A stretch of DNA of 64,000 nt from Rhodocollybia butyracea. Lineage: Eukaryota; Basidiomycota; Agaricomycetes; Agaricales; Omphalotaceae. Location of the stretch: positions 186,001 through 250,000 of the forward strand of contig JADNRY010000032.1 of the NCBI GenBank assembly GCA_015501585.1. Reading direction: 5' to 3'. Shown here one piece after another: positions 22,243 to 31,854 of this stretch. Position 1 is the first letter of the stretch. Each line of letters begins with the position of its first letter. Under the pieces are notes generated by a model, which did not search any database, was not told the DNA's origin, and saw only the letters and a program-made list of their open reading frames with translations. A program made the translations under genes and the position numbers.

Positions 22243-24272
22243 TCATCTTGAATCCATAGAAAAAAGACTGGCTCCATAATTATACTTGTTCCAACTTGAC
22301 ACGGTGACGTTCTTCCGACTCCAATTCTTTTGCGATTTTGAGGTCAATACACGGGGCAAACTTGCTGCCAGCGCGAATGCGTGCACCGTATTTGTAAAAC
22401 AAGAACGGACTCGGTGCCAACAAGAGGCTACAAAACCAACGAGACTCGATGCCCAATTTACACCGAGTTTGGTGTACATTTGTACCGTGAACAGCGGGAA
22501 AGCAGCTCCTACGGCGGATCGGACGGCGGTGTTCGCTGCGAAGGCGGAGGCACTGTACATGAGGTATGTGTCGATGAGGTAACTCTACAAAGAAAAGTAG
22601 TCGATGTTTGAGTAAAACAACGGAAAGGTACTGAGGAGAAACATACCAAAAACGACATGAAGATCAAACTAATGGCAAAGCCCAAGACGATTGTTGCCAC
22701 AGCCGGGGCTGCCCAGGGGACACTGGTGTATTCACCGGTCCATCCAAGCCAGAAAGCACCGATGACGAGTGCCGGAGCACCAACCATAGCTCCGTAAAGA
22801 CGGTATTCCGCCGGGGGAAACCTTTCCAGCGAGGAATGTGTCTGGAGTACACGATAGAGAAGTAATAATTCAGCGCAGCACCAAGAGTACTGCCGATACC
22901 AACACCCTAGAACAATTGATAAAATAAGTTTCAATCGCTAAATTTTGATACGAAATAAAACTTACAATGAAGACAAGCCCGTTCTGGCTGAGCGTGAATC
23001 CATGTCGTTCTATGAAAATGATGGGGAGGGCTTCAAATACTGTAAAATATCGTTTGTTAGATGAGTTTGGAGAATAAAAGGATAAGAAAACGCACGGGCA
23101 TAGAGAACACCGTAGACGACCGATAGATAGATTGTGACCAGTACGAGGATGGGCTCCAAGAGCAACATTTGAAAGGGTCGGAAGAGAGTTCGATGGACCA
23201 GAGCACTAAACTTGAAATCCTGCTTTTCGTGCTCTGCAAATATCGCCTGCTTTGCTTCTGGAGTTATCGCCTGTTTCCTCAGCCTCCTCGCCTTCTTTTG
23301 CAAAAGCACCGGTGCATACGTCTCGGGAAGGAACACGAGCATCAACAGAGTCGACGCCGCAGCAAACATGAACATGATCCAGAAGATAAAGTTCCATTTG
23401 AGTGAAGATTCGGCGACGAATCCTCCGACGAGTGGTCCCAAAACGGGTCCTAAGAAGACAGACGCTGTAAAGAGACTCGTAGCTGGGCCACGGCCGTCTG
23501 CCGGCCAGATATCCGCTAGAAGACCACCGCCAATGCTGAGGGGGGCAACGGCGAAGAAGCCACTGAAGAAACGGGTAACGAGGAGGGTTTGGATATTGGG
23601 TGCCAGAGCTTGGCCTAGAATGAAGAGGGTATATAAGGTCATTGAGACCGCAAGGACCGGTTTCCTCCCAAACATTTCACTTCCGGGACCTGAAACGAAA
23701 GGCTGCGAAAAAGGATTCGTGACGGCGTCGGTGAAAAAAAGATAAAACGAAAGCTTACGCCGAACACGTATCCTAACAGGAAAACGCTTGTGATAAGGTC
23801 CGCAATCTCGCTGGATATTGAAAACTGTTCCATTATTCGTGAAGTCGCGGAAGTGGGAGCCGACGAGCGAATGTGCTGAATCAGAAAAAAGTTGAGGACT
23901 TCATTGAACGAAAAATAGAACGCAAACTTACACGTTGATGGTCATTACAGAAATAAGAATAGTAAGAAGCCATTTCCGTAGTCTGCTCCAGTGCTGAGGG
24001 TTCTGTGGATCGAAGTCATCCCAAGTTACTGGGGATGGTTCTGAAGAGATCTGTTCTGCTTTTTTCTTATGGCAAAGTTGGGGAGGGTCCCGGACATCAT
24101 CTCCGCCATACATTTCCATCCTTGCCTCATCGTCTGCGATTTCTCTGTTGAGATCTGAAAGGTGGAGAGAGGAACTTTCGAGCACGGTCACGGAGGAGGA
24201 AGCACTGTGGTTCAGACTATTCTCGAATACACGGGCAGGCAACGTCAAGCCAGGGGAGTGAAGTCTTGACAT
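22243..24272 (-). CDS. MFS transporter, DHA1 drug/polyamine-type, C-terminus frameshifted
   Basis: This is a proton antiporter-type major facilitator in a fungal multidrug/polyamine group. A long cytosolic N-terminus leads to [20 protein letters not shown], the typical pre-TM1 motif. Motif A is [12 protein letters not shown] and antiporter motif C is [14 protein letters not shown]. Later helices include [39 protein letters not shown] and [19 protein letters not shown], with [20 protein letters not shown] near TM11. The ATG is at 24272. After [14 protein letters not shown] (about 22430) one base appears lost: the alternative frame gives the expected [19 protein letters not shown] and a normal end KLEQV. 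As read, the last ~40 residues are replaced. Either a recent lesion or a sequencing error. Confidence 0.8.
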
Positions 24273-24849
24273 GGCAAGTCAGGAGGGCTGAAAAAAACTG
24301 GGAGATATTTTCTGTTTATAGCATGGCGTTCTTCTTAAAGCGCCATTTGATCGACAAATTAGCTAGTGCGTCGAAAGGCGCATGAGTAATAGAATATCCG
24401 GTCCTGTTAATCAGCGCCCTTTACTTCCTTGATTAGTACTTTCTTCCTTTTCTTCATGTTTTCTGTTGACTAGTGACCTCTAGTGACCAAGCTTTCTTCG
24501 AGGTCAGCCCGAATTGCGAACTTCTCGCAGAGATTGGCTGCTGAATCATCTACTTGAGAGCGTTTCCGAGTTTTCGTTGTAGGAGAGGGCGCGTGAAATA
24601 TGATGCCTTGGGTGCGCTTCCGTCGCTCATCGCGCTCTTTGACAAAGAGTGATGAGGGTATTCGGTTAATGTGAGTTCCGGTCCCGGTGCATCCACGTGC
24701 TCTGAGCGAACTAAGCGCCATGATGGATGCCTTCTGCTATTTCCTTTCAAGTTTCAGCAAGCCTCAACCCAACCTCAACCACTCTCGGACGGGACACAGC
24801 GCGTACGGCGTTACCTGGAGCTGAATATTTGACCGTTTTCATCATTCCG
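24273..24849. other. intergenic, nothing firm
   Basis: This is the upstream region of the MFS gene, then the left boundary of duplicated block B (the sequence from about 24780 matches the inverse of 10440-10560). A minus-strand frame at 24470-24721 has basic composition but no recognisable motif. Confidence 0.4.
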
Positions 24850-25680
24850 TTGAATGGACCTTATGTACGTGTCTTGGCTGCAAACTAATGCTTTCTTTCA
24901 GCCTCTAGCTCATCCGATGATCCTGTCCTACACTTTGTGCTCCGTGCCGCGTTTCCCTTTAGTCACTCTCAACTCTGGTGGATCGTCGTCCAACTCCAGT
25001 GCCTTCCTCATTCCTCGACCATGGGGTGGATTCGTCATTCCAAACCTCGTTCCGCCTCTACCAGCTATATATGCGATTCGTATAAGCTCCCGAACTCCGA
25101 ACCTCGTTCTCTACATTTCCTCGACAGCTATCAACCCTCCTGGGCTACCCGCGCCCACATCCTTCCGTCTCCTCTCTAAAGACAGTTGCATTAACCCGTT
25201 GGCAAATCGACAGCCTTCTGCGCCAGCGCATGTACGAGAACGTTATTCGAAGCCACGACACTCTCTACAGCACTCTCGTATCGCAAGTCGGAGGCATGCC
25301 CGTTCACGCCAAAGTCCATTCATGCAAGTCCAGGGTCTCGTATCGCAAGTCGAAGGCACGCCCGTTGGCGCCAAAAGTCCACTCGCGCAAGTACAGGGTT
25401 CTCTCAAAGCTCTACACGAAGTCCTTAACTCTGTGCACGCACATCTCACGCTAGAGGGTATGCTTACCCTTTCTGCTCGAGCGCTAACCTTATCGAGTAA
25501 AGCGTTCGTTACATCCTGGAATGCTGGCTTTGTTTTTATCTTACTGCGACGACCCTGATGCTGGCTGCTGCGTTGAGGGAACTTGTCGCGTGGAGAAAGA
25601 AAAGAAAGGCGAGGGCGGGCCGCAGCCGTTGCCCCAGAAGATAACGAAAATGTGAACAAGCGTAACTCGTCGGACCGTCG
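24850..25680 (+). pseudogene. PIG-S fragment (middle to C-terminal), pseudogene
   Basis: This is the most complete PIG-S relic here. LNSGGSSSNSSAFLIPRPWG followed by GFVIPNL matches the family's conserved FLIPxWGGxVxxN region. RTPNLVLYISSTAINPPGLP and a decayed WQID-like stretch follow, then VSQVEGTPVGAK, GSLKALHEVLNS, MLTLSARALTLSSKAF and WNAGF. A 63-bp unit is duplicated in tandem (25274-25336 and 25337-25399), the second with an extra A that shifts frame. There is no N-terminal domain or transmembrane helix. Linker sequence and then SSP2 follow. Confidence 0.68.
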
Positions 25681-27119
25681 TTGCTGTAGTGCTTATTAGT
25701 GATACATCCCATGTTTATGCTGCTATACATCAATGGGGAGGAAGGTTTTAGATCACAACTGATTACGAGGAGGAAGGGGGTTACTTGGCTGAAAGAGTAT
25801 GTTTTCATCAGCACCGAAAGATTAGAGATACTCAAAGAATTGCATAACCCTCTCAGGCATTGGCACGCGGAAAATCGCGGTAAAAGTATCCTTAATAATG
25901 GAGAGTTCTGAACGCTGTACATACCGCTTTGGTTTAGTTTGGAATGACATCGACTGGAGCACGTTGAATACGTCTGGTCTTTCTCGTCTCTCGATTGCCC
26001 GTAAAGCTCACTAGAAATCTTGGCCTTATCTGGAGCTTTATTTCTTCACAAGGTCCGATGTTTCATGAACACACGCTGCTGAAGAGGTGGACTAGTACTG
26101 GAGAGACAAAATCATTTACCCAGATGGCTCTGGCGGCCCAGAAGCACGGCTAATACTCAGAACTACTTATCTAGTTCTGATTTCCTTTGTATCAGCTTAA
26201 TATTACCTATGCTCAAGGTGTCCACATCTGGTCCACATACAGCCCCTATGAAATCTCGGAGTTTTGGTGCGCTAGTTATAATAGTTATAATCTTACCCGT
26301 ACACTGTGCGCACGGAAAAAAAGAACCCAAGAAAAAAAAAACTCGTCTCCGGCTTCAAAAAGAACGGTGACTGGCCTGTGGCCTCCTGTGGCGCGAACTT
26401 GAAGAGCAATAATTTGACATATGTACTATGTCGCGAAAGGTATCAGAAGGGTCCGTTCGAAAGGAATTGCGGCGCTTACTTATCGATATATCTCACTTGA
26501 AACACCCTTAAGAACAACTGCGGTCCGTCAGGGATGACTTTGGTGATGGCATGAACAAACAGGCCGCACTGCAGAAGGTCGTCCCACGGAGGCATCCAGA
26601 TGACTTTTGGGACCAACAACCAGTACGATAGTACCCTCTACTTCCTTCTACTCACAGCTACTAGTTAAGTATCTAGCTCTGTGTAACAGTCTACGTGAAA
26701 CACGGAGTTTTAGTGCGCCAGTTTCGCTTGTACGCAGGACGCACGAGACAAATAAAACTCGTCTCTATAGCTTCATCAGCCATCAAGGTAGCAGGCTGTA
26801 TACAGGTTGGTTTCGTTCCATTTCGGCTAACATATCACAGTTTGTTGGTGAACTGCATCGAGAAGGTGGTTGTTCTCAGATGTTCTTCTCCCATGGACAT
26901 CCAGGGTGAGCAAGCACCTCGCAGGCTTGCCGCCGCCACAGCCCTGAGCCGATGCGCATAGTGAGAAGAAGATGTCCCGATTGGAATCGAAGTGGACACC
27001 GAAGTAAGCTGTGCCTAAGTTTTAGTACCTCCAGTGCACCTCCTGGGAAAGTATAAGTATGAGAAAGGCTGAGAAGGGTCTGGGAAAGTACTGGGAAAGT
27101 GCACCGAAATGGACATGAG
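25681..27119. repeat. duplicated linker of the SSP/PIG-S array (no gene)
   Basis: This is the counterpart of 6570-7329 and 9726-10177 in inverse orientation. It contains short open frames only, and an A-rich run (about 26327-26342). No promoter or coding motif is conserved except near the right edge, where the SSP promoter begins. Confidence 0.55.
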
Positions 27120-27336
27120 GTGTTTTATAAATTGGCAATAGTACTTGATGGTAAATCTTTCTTTGCCAACTCATCATATATGCATATGTCCAGTGCATCG
27201 AAGTTATAAAACAGACAAGAGAGCAAGAGTTACCCCAACTGCTGGTTCAGTTCTCGTCTCGCGCCGCTTTGTCGTCAGCCTCTCTTTCCATCTCCAACGC
27301 TTCTCTCAAAACATCAGACTTCGATCATCTTTCCCA
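27120..27336 (+). promoter_or_regulatory. SSP promoter module (copy 2)
   Basis: The boxes in order are TTTTATAAATTGGCAATA (27121-27138), CATATATGCATATGTCCAGT (27174-27193), GCATCGAAGTTATAAA (TATA-like), and CCCCAACTGCTGGTTCAGTT (27234-27253), then a pyrimidine-rich 5' UTR to the ATG at 27337. This is the clearest copy. Confidence 0.68.
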
Positions 27337-28194
27337 ATGTTGTTCAAACGTTCACATGTCACACCTCGCTCGCTGGGCTTCGTAGGCCTCCTCGTGGCAC
27401 TCATTTCCTCTGCGTGTGCTGCGCCAACGCAGACGTCGGTAACAGCGGCGCCAGAGTTGGTAAGACATACATGATGCGTCGATTCTAGTTTATTGACTTT
27501 TTTAAACTAGAAACCAGTTACGTATCTGGTGACAAGGATGAGCGCAACAGGTCAAAAATTAACCGGAGGTGTCGCACCCGCAGCGCAGAGGGCCATCGCG
27601 GATTCCCTTTCCGCTTTGGCACAGGACTTGCATGACCCGAAACCGAACATAGATTATCTGGGCATGTCCAAGGATCCACGCGGACGATACCAGAACATGG
27701 TATTTTACAAGGTTGAAATGAAAGCAGACGATCATTCTCCCCGTCCAGGAAAGCAGGGAGGCTTTGGATATGTCCTCACCGTGAACGGTCATAAGCTTGG
27801 TTTAATTGTCATTGGCGGGGACGGCGAAACACATTCGTTGATCACACAGATCACACCTGCACCTAACAGTCACCTATCCGAGAACGAAATAACGAGGCTC
27901 CAGATCGGAATATATCGCGACTTCGTCATGAACTTTGAGCCGGCGAAAGCTTGGCACTCTCCCTCGTTTCAAAAATGTACGGATAAGTCCCAGCATGACG
28001 GTCACGGTCAGGCTCTTGGGGCCCCTAACCGTGGTGATGGTACCGGTAGCCATGTCGGCGGCTCTCAGGTGGCACAGAAGGGTTTGTCCCCATGTTTGTT
28101 GGCCGCAGTTGAGCAGGAATTCGAGGACTTGCGCAAAAATTTTGAGAGATTTCAAACAAGGGCAACTGGTAGTGAGACGATACTTGTAATATAA
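27337..28194 (+). CDS. small secreted protein SSP2
   Basis: Exon 1 (27337-27459) encodes a signal peptide; compared with paralogues it has a five-residue insertion (MLFKRSHVTPRSLGF). A 51-nt intron with the shared TTTATTGAC core follows, and exon 2 (27511-28194) starts KPVTYLVTRMSATG. Family blocks are QNMVFYKVEMK, GGFGYVLTVNG, KLGLIVIGGDGETHSLITQ and VMNFEPAKAWHS. The C-terminus is about 70 residues longer than SSP1 (His/Gly-rich, then a Glu-rich helix, ending TGSETILVI), probably by read-through into former 3' sequence. About 268 residues; function unknown. It lies closest in sequence to SSP1, consistent with the block A/B inverted duplication. Confidence 0.74.
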
Positions 28195-29079
28195 AACCCT
28201 TATTCCCAAATTTGGTAATAAATTGGATTTAAAGTTGTGAGTTTACAAAAATCTAATCAACGAGGTAAGTGTTCTCAGCCTCATGCTCACTGCAGCACTT
28301 CACTCACCGATGGTCAGTGTACGCTCAGCGCGCCTAAGACCCCGTTCTCCTTTCCATCGGTTCGAGCTCATGCCCCGGCACTTTCAAATTGAATGTTTAT
28401 TTGATTTCTCATTACTCATGTTTTCCTTAATTACTTATACTCCTGAGAGCCGCAGTAGTCTCAAGTTTTCCCCTTGTCTAACTTGACTGCGAGCCCTCAG
28501 GTAAATCTTCTCATTACAAGTTTTCCCTATTTTCTAACTTGACTGTGGACACACGTAGTTACTTACAAGCCATTTTGGTGTATTCTGCGCTACCCTCCCT
28601 CCTACACCCTTTTCTCTGTATCTTATCATGGACATACGAACATTGTATTAAAGTAACCCTGCTCCGCGCTAATCTATCCGCTCAGGGAGTCGTCGCTGTC
28701 TTCAGGACGGCTCCCGTGTCTACCTAACTTCTCGTGGCGAACAAAATGGCGCCTTGTTGATTAGTGTGTTTTAACTCATAACGTGCACGTGTGTAGCTAT
28801 AGTCTTTCCTACAACTTTCGTACCTGCGGTGTCCAGTGAAACGAGATGAGCACCTGAGTACTGCTAGCTTCAGGCCCTATCATCGAACGTCTGCAATTCA
28901 CCGTTGCCTGGTATGATTATTAGGGCTCCCTACATTTTACTTCTTTGCCAGTTAGTTTCCAAAATTTCACGGTCAGCGTCTGTTGTCGGAGTAGGATGTA
29001 CAGGAACACTAACGATGTGGGCAGTGGAGGTTGTCAAACATTAGCAGTTGTAAAGATCAAGTGGGCACTCTTTTAGAGG
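28195..29079. other. intergenic, duplicated at 7.9-8.7 kb
   Basis: No gene is supported. It opens with the SSP 3' motif (TTATTCCCAAATTTGGTAAT, 28200-28219). Sequence near 28800-29000 is the inverse of 8030-8500. Local repeats of TCTAACTTGACTG occur at about 28475-28545. Confidence 0.5.
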
Positions 29080-29520
29080 ATCTCTAACTCGGAATACCCG
29101 GTCGTTCAAACGAAAAGCTGCTGGTACAGGCTACCTGCAATTCATAGAAACTCCCAAACTCCGAACTTCAAAGCTTCATTCTCTACATTTTCCTGAGCTA
29201 CTCACGCTTACATCCTTCCATCTCCTCTCTAAAGAAAAACGCATTCATTCCTTGGCAAATCGACCGTGTTCTGCGCGAGCGTTGTTCGAAGCCACAACTC
29301 TCTCCGCAGCTCGGTCCCTCCCGTATCGCAAATCGAAGCCATGCCCCGTTGACGACAAAGTCCATTCCCAGGTCCAGCATTCGTTCACTTAAAGCTCTAC
29401 ACGAACTTTTCAACTTTGCGTTTCTGCTCGAGTGCTATAACCTTGTCGAGTAAAACGTTCTCCCATCGTGGAATGCTTTCGGTGTTATATTTTCCTGCGG
29501 AACACAAGTACGCGGTGTAC
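29080..29520 (+). pseudogene. PIG-S C-terminal fragment, heavily decayed
   Basis: Nucleotide matches to the 7330-7880 (-) and 25080-25560 (+) fragments include TTGGCAAATCGACC, TGCGCGAGCG, CGAAGCCA..CTCTC and AAAGCTCTACACGAA. Frames are broken throughout (for example before a TTCACTTAAAGC stop). It separates SSP2 from SSP3 and keeps the array order. Confidence 0.6.
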
Positions 29521-29604
29521 ATTCCGTAACTTCCGTTGTTTGAGGGTTATATCATCCAGGGTCCTGTCCTGCCCTTGCAGGCCATTGCTTGCTCGTACTC
29601 GACA

Positions 29605-29902
29605 TGTTTCATAAATTGGCAATACTCGGTGGTTAATTTTTCTTTGCCAGCACATCATCTCACATCATATATGCGTATGTCCAGTGCATCGTTATAAATC
29701 AAGCGGAAGAGCAAGTGTTTTTTTCCCCCAACTGCTGGTTCAGTCCACTCATCTCGCGCGCGCTTTGTCGTCAGCATCTTATCTTATCGATCTCATCCCC
29801 AACGCTTCTCTCACACATTCGTCGTCAGCATCTCATCTCATCTCATCTACATCTCCATCGCTTCTCTTACACATCACACGCCGATCATCATCCTTTCCTA
29901 AT
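29605..29902 (+). promoter_or_regulatory. SSP promoter module (copy 3)
   Basis: TTTCATAAATTGGCAATACT (29608-29627), CATATATGCGTATGTCCAGT, GCATCGTTATAAA and CCCCCAACTGCTGGTTCAGT (29726-29745) lie in the same order as the other copies. The 5' UTR carries a duplicated CGTCAGCATCT segment. Confidence 0.66.
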
Positions 29903-30601
29903 ATGTTGTTCACGCCTCGCTTGCTGGGTTTCGCGGGTATCCTCGCGGCACTCATTTCCTCTGCGTGTGCTGCGCCAGTGCAGACGCCGATAACACCGGC
30001 GTCAAGGGAGTCGGTAAGACATTACATGATGGATCAATTCTAGTTTATTGACTTTTTCCGAAACTAGCCCCCACTTAAGTATACAGTGGAAGTCGTCGAT
30101 GCAAAGGGTAACCCACTCGAAGCCAACGCCGTCGCACCCGAAGCGCTGTACGCCATCAAGACATCGCTTACCGCCATACATGCGGTGGGCACCCAAGGCC
30201 CGAAACCGATCATAGAACACCTGGGCAAGGAGGTGGAGGAAAAACACTTCGACCCCACTGCGCCCTTGGCCATGGTTTTCTACAAGGTCAAAGCCGAGTC
30301 GGTATCTGCCAAGTTCGGTCAAAAGAACGAGGAATGCTTTGCATACGTCGTCGTCTCCGAGGGTCGTATGTTTGGTTCAGTTGTTGTTGCCGTGGCCAGG
30401 AAGATACATTGGGTGTTCCAACAACCAGTGACCGACAAGACGGGGCTCGAGCTCAGGCCTGAGCAGTTTAAGAAGTTTTACGGCGCATTTCCGCCGGTAC
30501 AAGCCTGGGGCACTTTGTCATCGATATCTGCGTGTATGCTTCAGGATCCTAAGGTCCTAATGGCGATGTCGGCAGGAACAGTGCTGGTCAAAACGGCGTA
30601 A
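29903..30601 (+). CDS. small secreted protein SSP3
   Basis: Exon 1 (29903-30013) encodes the signal peptide MLFTPRLLGFAGILAALISS with a CAAP-type cleavage region. A 54-nt intron follows, and exon 2 (30068-30601) begins PPLKYTVEVVDAKGNPLEAN. Family blocks are AMVFYKVKAE, CFAYVVVSEG, MFGSVVVAVARKIHW and GAFPPVQAWGT. The length of about 214 residues is typical of the family. The frame is clean. The shared promoter and 3' motif (CTTATTCCTAAATTTGGTAA, 30709-30728) flank it. Role unknown; extracellular location inferred from the signal peptide and absence of other hydrophobic segments. Confidence 0.76.
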
Positions 30602-31439
30602 CGGGCGGGTGTGGCTCGAGATCCGAGCAATCTGATAGCCTGCTCATAGCAACGAACAAGTGGCAGGAAGGAAAACAGTGAGACGATTCTTGTACTTCAA
30701 ATATATCCTTATTCCTAAATTTGGTAATACATGTGTTTTGAATACTCATCGCTGGCTCGTCGGACAAGCTTTCCTTTCTCCAGTCTTGTCGCATATATTG
30801 GCTGGCTGGCATCTGTCTCAATTTCTCACTCCTTCAAGCTTCATGGGATTCATCGATCGTCCGGCATTGTTCTGTAGTCTGAGATGATTTGGTGTTGGCT
30901 GTTGTGGAAATAGTCAAGGAGTTTTCGGATTTTTAGATGTCTCGGGAGCTCGATGACTGCCGACCTATGCACTCCGGTGTGTTTTCAACGTTATAAGTTT
31001 ATTATGATTTTTTCTTTCTCAGTTCAAGGCTTTGAGAGAGAAGATAGATAATTTTAAGTACCTACTTCCTACTTCACAAATGTCGCATCGTGCCTTTTCT
31101 CCGTCATGATTCACGCCTGCAATTCACCGTTGCCGGGTACCGTAGGAGCATTTCTCTCTCATCAGCTCGTCCGTGACAACTTGGATAACCCAGTCGCTTC
31201 CCCGTATCCAGCCATGGCAATGCGTTTCTCTTAGCAACAGTCACGTCGGAGGCTCTTCAGACACTACTTCAAACGAAAACCTGCTTGTACAGGCTGTTTC
31301 TGTCCAAGCTAAGCACCCCTCGAAATCGAGACTGCCCAGGTGTGTTTTCGTTCGACTTTTAGATTACCGGATATTTACTAGAAAATCTTAATCAGTGGAA
31401 TATACAGCGTACAACTGGCGTTTTGCATGCCGTATCGGA
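30602..31439. other. intergenic, partly duplicated spacer
   Basis: No gene is supported. It begins with the SSP 3' motif. CTGCAATTCACCGTTGCCGG (31119-31138) matches the spacers near 8095 (inverse) and 28893. The sequence then changes into the third MFS relic. Confidence 0.5.
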
Positions 31440-31790
31440 AATTGCTTTACACTAGGAGGGCGGAGATGATGCTCGGGATTTTCCTCAAGTTTCGTTCAAA
31501 AAAAGCAGAAAAGCTCCAAGTTGGCTCTAAGTCTCTCCAGAACGGGCCAGAACACTCCCCATTAACTTGTGACAACTTTGATTCAACTTCGAAGGACCCT
31601 CAGCATTCGAGCAGACTCCTGGAATGGCTTCTGACTATCCTCACTTCTGTAATGACCACGCTGTACTTACTTATTTTTCCTTCTATGAAATTCCCTTTCG
31701 AATGGGCTATTACTCCTGCGAATGACCCAGTGATATTGCAAACCTTATCACAAACGTTTTCCTGTGAGGATATGTCAACACCGTCTTCTC
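31440..31790 (+). pseudogene. MFS transporter N-terminal relic (third copy)
   Basis: NGPEHSPLTCDNFDSTSKD and SSRLLEWLLTILTSVMT correspond to the pre-TM1/TM1 region of the 22243-24272 transporter ([23 protein letters not shown]). Further on, DIANLITNVFL, a stop, then GYV matches [15 protein letters not shown]. The remaining two thirds of the gene are absent. It faces the 3' end of the third F-box copy, the same convergent arrangement as in modules 1 and 2 but inverted. Confidence 0.7.
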
Positions 31791-31854
31791 TACCGTAGAT
31801 TCCTCCGCTTTTAACACTGTATTTCTAACATCCTGTACAAAAGTACTGCCATAT

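Noticed and set aside
23212..23745. A plus-strand 177-codon frame
   Set aside because: Antisense of the MFS transporter core, which has clear motifs A and C.
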